From: an uncultured Thermomicrobiales bacterium
GTDB taxonomy: Bacteria; Chloroflexota; Chloroflexia; Thermomicrobiales; Thermomicrobiaceae
Assembly (NCBI GenBank): GCA_937891245.1
Contig: CALAGB010000084.1
Span: 1 to 22,047 of the forward strand
Length of the DNA stretch: 22,047 bases
Direction of reading: 5' to 3'
Shown: positions 7,786-14,368 of the stretch, in pieces
Layout of the letters: every line of letters starts with the position of its first letter
Position numbering within the stretch: position 1 is the first letter of the stretch
Translations under genes and position numbers: made by a program
The notes under the pieces: model-generated
The model's database searches: none
Told to the model about the DNA's origin: nothing
Seen by the model: only the letters and a program-made list of their open reading frames with translations

Positions 7786-7873
7786 GTAGGGGCAACCCCC
7801 CGTGGTTGCCCTGGTCGTGTGTCGTCACGTTTGCCCGCAGGGTACCAGGGCAACCACGGGGGGTTGCCCCTAC
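7786..7873. repeat. Perfect 30-bp inverted repeat with nested hairpins
   Basis: The arm at 7786-7815 begins GTAGGGGCAACCCCCCGTGG. Its exact complement is at 7844-7873, with a 28-nt loop between. Each arm is itself a hairpin: GGGCAACC, 6 nt, GGTTGCCC (7790-7797 with 7804-7811), mirrored in the other arm. Both flanking genes point away from it, so it cannot be their terminator. The structure fits a dispersed palindromic or MITE-like intergenic repeat. I recall similar GTAGGGGC-type palindromes from other genomes, but could not check copy number. Confidence 0.8.
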
Positions 7874-8051
7874 GAAGGTTGGTCATTCAATGTGCAAACC
7901 GCTGTGAGGATCGTCAGCCGCGATTCGGGTCACTTGTTAGCATCTGGATAATTGAAGCCTGGTCGATCACGCGGTCTGCCGCTGGCGCGATGTCTGCGAG
8001 CATTGTGCCGGCTGGGTACGATTCGCTACGCGCGGGTCGGTTTTGCGGCGC

Positions 8052-8080
8052 TTGACCAGGCCTGGTCCAACCCATATACT
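8052..8080 (+). promoter_or_regulatory. Strong sigma-70-type promoter of the yceD-rpmF-fab operon
   Basis: TTGACC (8052-8057), a 17-nt spacer and TATACT (8075-8080) match the vegetative consensus at ten of twelve positions with ideal spacing. Transcription would begin near 8087, giving a leader of about 46 nt before the yceD ATG. It is the best promoter match I saw in the window. Confidence 0.7.
8054..8067. promoter_or_regulatory. 14-bp palindrome overlapping the fab-operon promoter (candidate operator)
   Basis: GACCAGGCCTGGTC is a perfect palindrome covering the last four bases of the -35 hexamer and the first half of the spacer. A dimeric repressor bound here would block RNA polymerase. 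It does not resemble the FapR operator as I know it. The regulator is unknown and operator function is inferred from position only. Confidence 0.4.
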
Positions 8081-8091
8081 TCCGTAGTTTG

Positions 8092-8110
8092 CGCACTCCT
8101 ACGGAGTGCG
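8092..8110 (+). promoter_or_regulatory. Hairpin in the yceD leader
   Basis: CGCACTCC (8092-8099), a 3-nt loop and GGAGTGCG (8103-8110) make a perfect 8-bp stem a few bases after the predicted transcription start and about 13 nt before the AGGGGG ribosome-binding site. It may be a second operator, or a 5' RNA hairpin that protects the transcript. No T-run follows, so it is not a terminator. Confidence 0.4.
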
Positions 8111-8132
8111 TGAGCGTCCTTCAGGGGGCGAG

Positions 8133-8672
8133 ATGTCATTACATGTGAGAACGTTGACCAACGACACGGTTGTCAATGTGGCGCAGATGCTCAAGGAACC
8201 GGTCGGCGCCGCACGCTCGCTCGACGTTCGTCTTGACCGGTTCGATTTAGACGCCGGGTTAACGGCCAACGATGTTGTGGCGAACATCCGGCTCACGCGC
8301 ATAGAAACGGGCATACTGGCTGAAGGCGATATCAGTGGCTCCGTTGAATTGGAGTGCGTTCGCTGCCTCGACCGGTATATGCAAGCGTTTCGTGGTGAAA
8401 TAGAGGGCGAATACCGGCCAAGTATCGATGTCCGGACCGGCTACCCGCTGGCGTTGCCCGAAGACAGCGATATTTTCGTGATTGACAACAATCACGAGCT
8501 TGACTTGAATGAACTCTTTCGCCAGGTCGCGGTTGTGTCGTTGCCAATGCGACCACTCTGCCGCGAAGATTGTCCCGGCATTCTGGCCGAGATGGAAGAC
8601 GAGGCGGAAAGTTCCGATGATACCGACGAGCGCCTGGCCGTATTGAGCAAACTGCTTGAGGGCGAAGCGTAG
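8133..8672 (+). CDS. yceD: YceD/DUF177 family protein (23S rRNA accumulation protein)
   Basis: This 179-residue protein matches the DUF177/YceD family found upstream of rpmF in many bacteria. The family is linked to 23S rRNA accumulation and ribosome assembly. Diagnostic features are ELECVRCLDRY (Cys75, Cys78) in the centre, an acidic DSDIFVIDNNHELDLNELFR segment (about 111-130) and a C-terminal LCREDCPG (Cys143, Cys147). The four cysteines suggest a metal site. The frame is open upstream to a GTG at 8106, but that codon lies inside the leader hairpin. The ATG at 8133 follows AGGGGG by 4 nt and gives the usual N-terminus. It is the first gene of the operon. The exact biochemical role of the family is not settled. 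Confidence 0.88.
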   Translation: MSLHVRTLTNDTVVNVAQMLKEPVGAARSLDVRLDRFDLDAGLTANDVVANIRLTRIETGILAEGDISGSVELECVRCLDRYMQAFRGEIEGEYRPSIDVRTGYPLALPEDSDIFVIDNNHELDLNELFRQVAVVSLPMRPLCREDCPGILAEMEDEAESSDDTDERLAVLSKLLEGEA

Positions 8673-8720
8673 CCGGCCGAAACCTGCACGAGATGCGCTG
8701 CTTATGAAGGAGGATTGATC

Positions 8721-8924
8721 ATGGGAGCGTTGCCGAAGCAACGGACAAGCCGGGGGCGTCAGGGTAATCGCCGGCGCCACCACTATCTGAAGACGCCACA
8801 GCTGATGACCTGCCCAAACTGTGGTGAAAAGAAGAAGACCCATTTTGTCTGCCCCAATTGCGGCACCTACAAGGGTCGTCAAGTCATTGAAGTCGCCAAG
8901 CGAACACGGCCGCAGGCCGAGTAA
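8721..8924 (+). CDS. rpmF: 50S ribosomal protein L32 (zinc-ribbon form)
   Basis: This 67-residue small-ribosomal-protein gene encodes L32 of the large subunit. The N-terminus (GALPKQRTSRGRQGNRRRHH) is basic and typical of L32. A zinc ribbon follows with Cys31, Cys34, Cys44 and Cys47 in CPNCG-x9-CPNCG, so this is the zinc-containing (C+) form. The ATG at 8721 is preceded by AAGGAGG at a spacing of 7 nt, the best ribosome-binding site in the window. A TTG two codons upstream is a less likely start. The yceD-rpmF pairing is widely conserved. plsX, which often follows rpmF, is missing here; fabH comes next after 112 nt in which I see no gene. Confidence 0.97.
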   Translation: MGALPKQRTSRGRQGNRRRHHYLKTPQLMTCPNCGEKKKTHFVCPNCGTYKGRQVIEVAKRTRPQAE

Positions 8925-9036
8925 CCTGTCGGTTCGTTCAGTACGGGCGCCTCGCTGATCGCGTCGACTGTCGCGGAGCGCGGTCAAGCTGAGCCTCGGT
9001 GAACGGTCTGCCGTCAGAAAGGGACAGCCAGCATCG

Positions 9037-10044
9037 GTGCGAAACGCTGCAATTACCGGTTGGGGGATGTACATCCCCGAACGGGTTTTGACCAACCATG
9101 ACCTCGAGCAATTTGTTGAGACGTCCGACGAGTGGATCGTCTCGCGCACCGGAATCCGCGAGCGGCGGCTGGCCACCTCGGCGGATACGACCGTCAGTAT
9201 GGCGGCCTCCGCGTCGCGTCAGGCGCTGCGCGTTGCCGGCGTCGATCCGACGGACGTTGAGCTTCTGATTCTTGCCACTGATACGCCCGACAAGCTGATG
9301 CCCTCCTCGGCTTCCGTTCTACAGCACGAACTCGGCATCACCCGCGCCGGCGCCTTCGATCTCGATGCCGCTTGTGCGGGGTTCGTGTATGCGCTGAGTG
9401 TCGGAACGCAGTTTGTCCGCGCCGGGGTCTACCGGACGGTGCTCGTGGTCGGTGCCGACGCGCTGACGCGCTATATCGACTTTACCGATCGCGGCACCTG
9501 CATCCTTTTCGGTGATGGCGCAGGGGCCGTCGTTCTTCAGGCGAGTGATGCCCATGAGGGTGTCTTGTCGACCGTGCTCGGCTCAGATGGCCGTGGCGCT
9601 CCGCATCTCTACGTCGATGGCATCCGCCCGGCCGAAGTGCCGAACGGTGCGGTCGACAGCGTGCCGCTGCCGCATATGAAGATGAACGGTGCTGAGGTCT
9701 TTAAGTTTGCCGTCAAAGTCATGGGCGAGGCAGCCGTCGAGGCGATTGATCGCGCTGGACTGACACTGGCCGACATCGACCTGTTCATCCCGCATCAAGC
9801 AAATCTGCGCATCATCGACGCCTCGGCCCGGCGACTAGAGCTGCCGCGCGAAAAGGTGTTCGTCAATCTCGATCGCTATGGAAACACCTCGGCCGCGTCG
9901 ATCCCGATGTGTATCGCCGAGGCCGCCGAATGTGGTCGTTTGCAGCCGGGGATGAACGTCGTACTGGTCGGCTTCGGAGCCGGCCTCAGCTGGGCCGCGA
10001 ACGTCGTTCGCTGGGGCGCCACCGGAATTGGACAAGGGGAATAG
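9037..10044 (+). CDS. fabH: 3-oxoacyl-ACP synthase III (FabH)
   Basis: This enzyme starts type II fatty-acid synthesis by condensing an acyl-CoA primer with malonyl-ACP in the cytoplasm. It has 335 residues, the usual length. The thiolase-fold catalytic triad is intact: Cys113 in LDAACAGF, His253 in FIPHQANLRI and Asn283 in YGNTSAAS. The N-terminus (AITGWGMYIPERVLTN) and the segment TSDEWIVSRTGIRERR are typical. Translation starts at GTG (9037-9039); the nearest ribosome-binding-site-like sequence, AAAGGGA, is 12 nt away, so initiation may be modest. fabD begins 3 nt after the stop. Substrate preference (acetyl or branched primers) cannot be read from the sequence with confidence. Confidence 0.97.
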   Translation: MRNAAITGWGMYIPERVLTNHDLEQFVETSDEWIVSRTGIRERRLATSADTTVSMAASASRQALRVAGVDPTDVELLILATDTPDKLMPSSASVLQHELGITRAGAFDLDAACAGFVYALSVGTQFVRAGVYRTVLVVGADALTRYIDFTDRGTCILFGDGAGAVVLQASDAHEGVLSTVLGSDGRGAPHLYVDGIRPAEVPNGAVDSVPLPHMKMNGAEVFKFAVKVMGEAAVEAIDRAGLTLADIDLFIPHQANLRIIDASARRLELPREKVFVNLDRYGNTSAASIPMCIAEAAECGRLQPGMNVVLVGFGAGLSWAANVVRWGATGIGQGE

Positions 10045-10047
10045 TGT

Positions 10048-10941
10048 ATGCCGGCAGCCGCCTGGATCTTTCCCGGACAGGGATCGCAACGCGTCGGAAT
10101 GGGCCGTGCGCTCGCGGAAAGTGAGCCAATCGCCCGCGAGGTCTACGATCGTGTCGACGATGCGCTCGGCTTTGCTCTCTCCGACATCATCTTTTCCGGT
10201 CCGGACGAGGAACTCGTCGCGACACGTAACCAGCAGCCGGCCTTGCTGGCGACGAGCATCGCCTATCTCGAGGTGCTCAAGCTGCGTGGTCAGGTGCCCG
10301 ACCCGCAATTCGTTGCCGGTCACAGCCTCGGCGAGTATTCGGCGCTCGTCGCGTCCGGAGCGCTCGACCTGGCCGATGGCGCACGACTGGTACGACGACG
10401 CGGCGAACTGATGGAGCAGCATGGACTTGGCGGGATGATCGCCGTGCTCGGTCTCGATGATCAGGTATTGAGCGAGATCGCGGCGCTGAGCGAGACCGAA
10501 ATCGCCAATATCAACGCGCCCGGGCAGATTACCCTGAGCGGTCGCAGCGAGGCGCTGGAGCGGGCCACGCAGCTGGCGCGTGAAGCCGGTGCCCGCCGTG
10601 TCGTTCCACTGGCGGTGAATGTTGCGTTCCACTGCTCGTTGATGCAGCCGGTCGTCGCCGAGCTCAAGCCGATGATCGATGCTACACCATTCAATCAGCC
10701 ATCCGTGCCGCTCATCGCTAATGTCGACGCTCGTCTGTTGAGCGAGCCGGATGAGCTTCGCGTTGAGCTGGCCGAACAGATCACGGCTTCGGTCCGCTGG
10801 GTCGATGTCATCCAGCGCGCGATGGAGCACGGCGTTTCGTCGCTCTTCGAAATCGGGCCGGGCAAGGTCCTGAGCGGCCTCGCGACGCGGATCGGACGCG
10901 AGCTTGAAACAGCCCACGCCGAGGCGTTCCTGCGTGACTGA
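10048..10941 (+). CDS. fabD: Malonyl-CoA:ACP transacylase (FabD)
   Basis: This cytoplasmic enzyme transfers malonyl groups from CoA to acyl carrier protein, supplying the elongation substrate. It has 297 residues. The signature motifs are IFPGQGSQRVGMG (7-19), the nucleophile elbow GHSLGEYSAL with Ser93, the malonyl carboxylate-binding Arg at about 118 (RRRGELM) and catalytic His195 in NVAFHCSLMQP. The usual context of that histidine is PFHS, so the Ala and Cys flanking it are variants, while His itself is kept. The ATG lies 3 nt after the fabH stop, indicating co-translation. A 202-nt gap containing an inverted-repeat element separates it from fabG. Confidence 0.97.
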   Translation: MPAAAWIFPGQGSQRVGMGRALAESEPIAREVYDRVDDALGFALSDIIFSGPDEELVATRNQQPALLATSIAYLEVLKLRGQVPDPQFVAGHSLGEYSALVASGALDLADGARLVRRRGELMEQHGLGGMIAVLGLDDQVLSEIAALSETEIANINAPGQITLSGRSEALERATQLAREAGARRVVPLAVNVAFHCSLMQPVVAELKPMIDATPFNQPSVPLIANVDARLLSEPDELRVELAEQITASVRWVDVIQRAMEHGVSSLFEIGPGKVLSGLATRIGRELETAHAEAFLRD

Positions 10942-10961
10942 TGCGATACACGCCACCGGTC

Positions 10962-11110
10962 ATTCAGAGCCACCCCGACGTCATCCTGAGCCACAGCGAG
11001 GGGTACCCGTTCGCGGATCCTCCTCTCCGTATCCCAGTGACATGATTGCTGGGGCAAGTCGAGGGAGATCCTTCGCCGCGGCTCAGGATGACAGGATTAG
11101 GGCTCTGAAT
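10962..11110. repeat. Nested inverted-repeat element between fabD and fabG
   Basis: The ends carry a perfect 10-bp inverted repeat, ATTCAGAGCC (10962-10971) and its complement (11101-11110). After 8 nt on each side comes a perfect 13-bp inverted repeat, GTCATCCTGAGCC (10980-10992) and its complement (11080-11092). Weaker similarity continues inwards (GCGA-GG, then GGATC). No transposase is present. It looks like a dispersed intergenic palindromic element, inserted or retained inside an operon. No T-run makes it a clear terminator. Open frames across it are artefacts of the repeat. Confidence 0.75.
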
Positions 11111-11143
11111 ACCGGCGTGGGCGACTGAGGGGAGGCGACAAGG

Positions 11144-11902
11144 ATGAGCAGTGAGGGCGAAGTCAAGCGATCGGCGCTTATAACCGGAGCCAGCCGAGGT
11201 ATCGGTCGGGCGACCGCCAAGCGGCTCGCCGTCGCCGGCTATCAGGTCGTCATCAATTATCGTGGTGACGAGCAGATGGCGAACGAGGTCGTGACCGAGA
11301 TCACCGAGGCGGGCGGTGTCGCCGTCGCGCTGAAGGCGGATGTCAGCGATGCCGATCAGGTCGGCCAACTGGTCGAAGGGACAATCAATCAGTTCGGGCG
11401 GCTCGATGTGCTCGTCAACAACGCGGGGATTACGCGTGACACGCTCATCATGCGTATGAAAGACGACGACTGGGACGCCGTTCTGACGACCAACCTCAAG
11501 AGCGCCTATCTTTGCTCCAAGGCGGCAATTCGACCGATGATGCGCCAACGCTACGGCCGGATTGTCAACATGACGTCGGTTGTCGGAGTCGTCGGCAATC
11601 CGGGCCAGGCGAACTACGCCGCCGCCAAGGCGGGTATCATCGGCCTGACCAAGTCACTCGCCAAGGAGATCGGTTCGCGCGGTATTACGGTGAACGCGGT
11701 TGCGCCTGGTTTCATCGACACCCGCCTGACCGACGTCTTGCCGGATGAACTCAAGAAGCGAATTCTCGAACAGATCCCGACCGGAACGTTCGGCACGCCC
11801 GAAGATGTAGCTGAGGCGGTCGCCTTTCTGGCGTCGCCGTCGGCGAGCTACATCACCGGCGAGGTGCTCAGCGTCGACGGCGGACTTTTCATGGCGACAT
11901 AG
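11144..11902 (+). CDS. fabG: 3-oxoacyl-ACP reductase (FabG)
   Basis: This NADPH-dependent short-chain dehydrogenase carries out the first reduction of the fatty-acid elongation cycle. It has 252 residues. The cofactor loop TGASRGIG is at 14-21, NNAG at 92-95, and the catalytic set is complete: Asn118, Ser145, Tyr158 and Lys162 in NYAAAKAG. The C-terminal YITGEVLSVDGG is the family tail. GGAGG lies 8 nt before the ATG. fabH-fabD-fabG order supports the assignment to lipid synthesis rather than to the many other reductases of this superfamily. accC begins 11 nt downstream. Confidence 0.95.
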   Translation: MSSEGEVKRSALITGASRGIGRATAKRLAVAGYQVVINYRGDEQMANEVVTEITEAGGVAVALKADVSDADQVGQLVEGTINQFGRLDVLVNNAGITRDTLIMRMKDDDWDAVLTTNLKSAYLCSKAAIRPMMRQRYGRIVNMTSVVGVVGNPGQANYAAAKAGIIGLTKSLAKEIGSRGITVNAVAPGFIDTRLTDVLPDELKKRILEQIPTGTFGTPEDVAEAVAFLASPSASYITGEVLSVDGGLFMAT

Positions 11903-11913
11903 TTGGGCGAAGC

Positions 11914-13290
11914 GTGATACGAAAGCTACTCATTGCCAATCGTGGGGAGATAGCCCTGCGTATACTCCGCGCCTGCCACGAACTGGGCATCGGCTCGGTC
12001 GTCGCCTATTCCGACGTCGATCGTGATTCGCTGCCGGTGCGACTCTCGGACGAGGCCGTTTGCATTGGCCCCGGTCCGGCGTCGCGGAGTTACAACAATA
12101 TTCCGGCGATCATCAGCGCTGCGCTGGTCACCGGCTGCGATGCCATTCACCCCGGCTACGGCTTCCTCGCCGAGAACTCATCGCTGGCCGAGATCTGTGA
12201 GGAATGCAACCTCATATTCGTCGGTCCGCGCCCGGAAGTGCTCTCGCAATCGGGCAACAAGTCGGTCGCCCGGCAGATCATGAAAAAGGCGAAGATCCCG
12301 ATCACGCCCGGTTCGGAAGATCCGGTACTCGATGTTCAGGCAGCGCGAAGCATCGCACGTGAAATCGGCTTTCCGGTGCTGATCAAGGCGGTGGCGGGCG
12401 GTGGCGGCCGCGGTATGCGCGTCGCCTGGGATGAGCGCGAGTTGATGCAGGTCTTCCCGGTGGCGCAGTCGGAGGCGCAGGCCGCCTTCGGCAACGGCGC
12501 CGTCTACGTCGAACGCTACCTCGATCGTCCGCGCCACGTTGAGGTGCAGATTCTGGCCGATGGTCACGGACACGTGGTGGCGTTGGGCGAACGCGATTGT
12601 TCGCTCCAGCGGCGCTATCAGAAGCTAATCGAGGAATCTCCAGCGCCGAACATTTCGAGCAAGCTGCGTGATGGATTGCAGAAATCGGCCGTGCGCGCCG
12701 CGAAAGCGCTCGAATACACCGGTGCCGGTACGTTTGAGTTTCTGGTCGACCGCGAAGAGCATTTCTACTTCGCGGAGGTGAACGCGCGCATTCAGGTAGA
12801 GCATCCGGTGACGGAGTGCGTCACCGGCTACGATCTGATCAAATGGCAGTTGAAAGTCGCGTCGGGCGAGCAACTTGACTTTGGTCAGAAAGATGTTCGC
12901 CTGCGTGGTCACGCCATCGAAGCGCGGATCAATGCCGAAAACGTCGCCGCCGATTTTGCCCCGAGCTGCGGGCAGATCGAGGATCTCGTGTTGCCGGGTG
13001 GGCCGGGCGTGCGGGTCGACACGCATCTCTATACGGGCTACGTCGTGCCGCCGCACTACGACTCACTGCTGGCCAAGCTGATCGTCTGGGGGAGCGATCG
13101 CGACGAGGCGATTAATCGCCTGCATCGCGCGCTCAGCGAGACGATGATCTCCGGCGTCCACACGACCGTCGATTTCTACAAGCTGCTGATTCGCGATAGC
13201 GCCTTCGTCAACGGTCAGGTACATACCGGCTTGGTCGGCGAATTCATCAGCCGATCGCGCGAGAATAGCGTCCTGGTCCCGACCGAATAG
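11914..13290 (+). CDS. accC: Acetyl-CoA carboxylase, biotin carboxylase subunit (AccC)
   Basis: This ATP-grasp enzyme carboxylates biotin on the carrier protein AccB, the committed step of fatty-acid synthesis. It has 458 residues, close to the usual 450. The domains are an N-terminal biotin-carboxylase domain (LLIANRGEIALRI at the start), an ATP-grasp domain with glycine-rich loop GGGGRGM (162-168) and Lys158, and a C-terminal domain. Active-site residues align in number with the E. coli enzyme: Glu288, Arg292 and Glu296 in EVNARIQVEHPVTE. One oddity is SGNKS at 113-117, where MGDK is usual; the ATP-binding Lys116 is kept. Translation starts at GTG with only a weak ribosome-binding site. accB, normally just upstream, is absent. 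Pyruvate carboxylase subunit A is an alternative, but the fab context favours AccC. Confidence 0.93.
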   Translation: MIRKLLIANRGEIALRILRACHELGIGSVVAYSDVDRDSLPVRLSDEAVCIGPGPASRSYNNIPAIISAALVTGCDAIHPGYGFLAENSSLAEICEECNLIFVGPRPEVLSQSGNKSVARQIMKKAKIPITPGSEDPVLDVQAARSIAREIGFPVLIKAVAGGGGRGMRVAWDERELMQVFPVAQSEAQAAFGNGAVYVERYLDRPRHVEVQILADGHGHVVALGERDCSLQRRYQKLIEESPAPNISSKLRDGLQKSAVRAAKALEYTGAGTFEFLVDREEHFYFAEVNARIQVEHPVTECVTGYDLIKWQLKVASGEQLDFGQKDVRLRGHAIEARINAENVAADFAPSCGQIEDLVLPGGPGVRVDTHLYTGYVVPPHYDSLLAKLIVWGSDRDEAINRLHRALSETMISGVHTTVDFYKLLIRDSAFVNGQVHTGLVGEFISRSRENSVLVPTE

Positions 13291-13430
13291 CTCGGTTGAC
13301 GGGCGAGGGCACGATACAATGGGACGAAGCGCTCGGGGGTGGGCCGTGGGGGCGGCCAACGGGCGGGAAGCGCAATCTGGAACTGCCTGAGTGGCGGGCT
13401 AACACCGACCAGTGCTGAGACGAGGATTCC

Positions 13431-13868
13431 ATGGCGGTTGCCAATACACGACACCAGGCGCGCACGATCGCGCTGCAAGTCTTATATGAGTCAGACATCG
13501 GCGGGCATCGGCCCGAAGAAGTGCTCGCCCGCTATCTGGACGATGTTTCGGTCGCCCAGCCAGTGCGCCGCTATGTCGAACGGCTGGTGACTGGGTTCGT
13601 AGCGGAACGCGCACGGATCGACGGTGAAATCGGCGACGCGGCGACCGCGTTTCCGGTCGATCAACTGCCGGCCGTCGACCGGAATATTCTGCGTATCGCC
13701 ATCTATGAATTGATGAGCGAGACGGATGTGCCGCTGAAGGCGGCCATCAACGAGGCAGTAGAACTCGCGAAGCGGTTTGGTGGGGACAATTCAAGCCGCT
13801 TTGTCAACGGTGTGCTCGGCACCATCGCGGAGGGTATGATCGCCGCTCGCGCGGGTAACGGCCATTAG
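13431..13868 (+). CDS. nusB: Transcription antitermination factor NusB
   Basis: NusB binds boxA RNA with ribosomal protein S10 and supports antitermination and rRNA processing. This 145-residue all-helical protein shows the family pattern: an N-terminal RHQARTIALQVLYESDI, a central PVDQLPAVDRNILRIAIYEL, and a C-terminal PLKAAINEAVELAKRFGG followed by SSRFVNGVLGTIA. GAGG lies 5 nt before the ATG. It is separated from accC by 140 nt, which contain a GC-rich stretch and a TACAAT sequence but no convincing promoter. An accC-nusB neighbourhood is also seen in Bacillus subtilis. Confidence 0.96.
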   Translation: MAVANTRHQARTIALQVLYESDIGGHRPEEVLARYLDDVSVAQPVRRYVERLVTGFVAERARIDGEIGDAATAFPVDQLPAVDRNILRIAIYELMSETDVPLKAAINEAVELAKRFGGDNSSRFVNGVLGTIAEGMIAARAGNGH

Positions 13869-13931
13869 GCCGTGCGTCCAGGTTCGCGCTTTGGTTTACT
13901 CCTGTGGTGCGGGCACGCGAATCGGCGGAAG

Positions 13932-13960
13932 TTGCCGCTTTCCGAGTGTACATGCATAAT
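13932..13960 (+). promoter_or_regulatory. Candidate promoter of acpP
   Basis: TTGCCG (13932-13937), a 17-nt spacer and CATAAT (13955-13960) lie in the 145-nt gap after nusB. Transcription would start near 13967, about 47 nt before the acpP start. A separate promoter fits the need for abundant acyl carrier protein. Confidence 0.5.
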
Positions 13961-14013
13961 TCGCTGGCATTAGGGAAGGTCCATCTAAGACGGACTAGTA
14001 GGAGGTGGTTAGG

Positions 14014-14259
14014 GTGTCGTCCTCGGTCTTTGAGCGTGTCCAGAGCGTCGTATCGGAGCAGCTCGGCGTCGATCTGGACAAAGTCACCATGGAAGCGGAG
14101 TTCGTTCAGGATCTGAACGCCGATTCGCTCGACCTGGTAGAGTTGATCATGCAACTCGAAGAAGAATTCGGAGTCGAGATCTCCGACGAGCAAGCTGAAA
14201 GCATCGTCACAGTCGGAGACGCGTTTGAGTTTATTCAGGAGCACGGCGAAGGTAAGTAA
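14014..14259 (+). CDS. acpP: Acyl carrier protein
   Basis: This small acidic protein carries growing acyl chains on a 4'-phosphopantetheine arm in the cytoplasm. With the GTG at 14014 it has 81 residues, the normal size. The prosthetic-group site is Ser38 in DLNADSLDLVELIM, followed by the acidic recognition helix QLEEEFGVEISDEQ. A GTG three codons upstream (14005) overlaps the AGGAGG ribosome-binding site at 14000-14005; the GTG at 14014 is 8 nt from that site and is therefore the start. It lies near fabH, fabD and fabG but separated from them by accC and nusB. The usual downstream partner fabF is absent and tatC follows instead. Confidence 0.96.
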   Translation: MSSSVFERVQSVVSEQLGVDLDKVTMEAEFVQDLNADSLDLVELIMQLEEEFGVEISDEQAESIVTVGDAFEFIQEHGEGK

Positions 14260-14275
14260 TCACGGCGCCGAGCGT

Positions 14276-14296
14276 TGAGCCGCTGCAACCGGCTCA
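14276..14296 (+). terminator. Weak hairpin after acpP
   Basis: TGAGCCG (14276-14282), a 7-nt loop and CGGCTCA (14290-14296) form a 7-bp stem 17 nt after the acpP stop. There is no T-run, so termination would be partial at best. It may instead stabilise the 3' end of the acpP message. Confidence 0.3.
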
Positions 14297-14368
14297 GCCG
14301 CCAGACAGCGTCGGATGCGTGGCGCCGATGGTGTTCGGCGTCGCGTGCCGCCGGGTAGAACGGGAATC

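Larger units (their letters stand above)
7612..8132. other. Divergent intergenic region between phoP and yceD
   Basis: This 521-bp stretch has no convincing gene. On the phoP side a weak inverted repeat, ACGATT-N10-AATCGT (7631-7652), and a TATGAT-like -10 on the minus strand near 7670 are possible phoP control sites, but neither is strong. The middle holds a perfect inverted-repeat element (7786-7873). The yceD side holds a near-consensus promoter, a palindrome and a hairpin, listed separately. Open frames through this area (for example plus strand 7720-8055) translate the repeat into low-complexity Pro/Gly-rich peptides, have no ribosome-binding site and resemble no family I know. Confidence 0.7.

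Noticed and set aside
7720..8055. Plus-strand open frame of 111 residues upstream of yceD
   Set aside because: It translates through the inverted repeat and the promoter, has no ribosome-binding site and gives low-complexity Gly/Pro-rich peptide.
8259..9176. Minus-strand open frame of 305 residues opposite yceD, rpmF and fabH
   Set aside because: It lies antisense to three well-recognised genes and resembles no family; it is a high-GC shadow frame.
9835..10956. Minus-strand open frame of 373 residues opposite fabH and fabD
   Set aside because: Long only because of codon bias in fabD; no domain or initiation signal.
13296..13320. TTGACG and TACAAT upstream of nusB as a promoter
   Set aside because: The spacer is only 13 nt, too short for a normal sigma-70 promoter; a lone -10 match is weak evidence.
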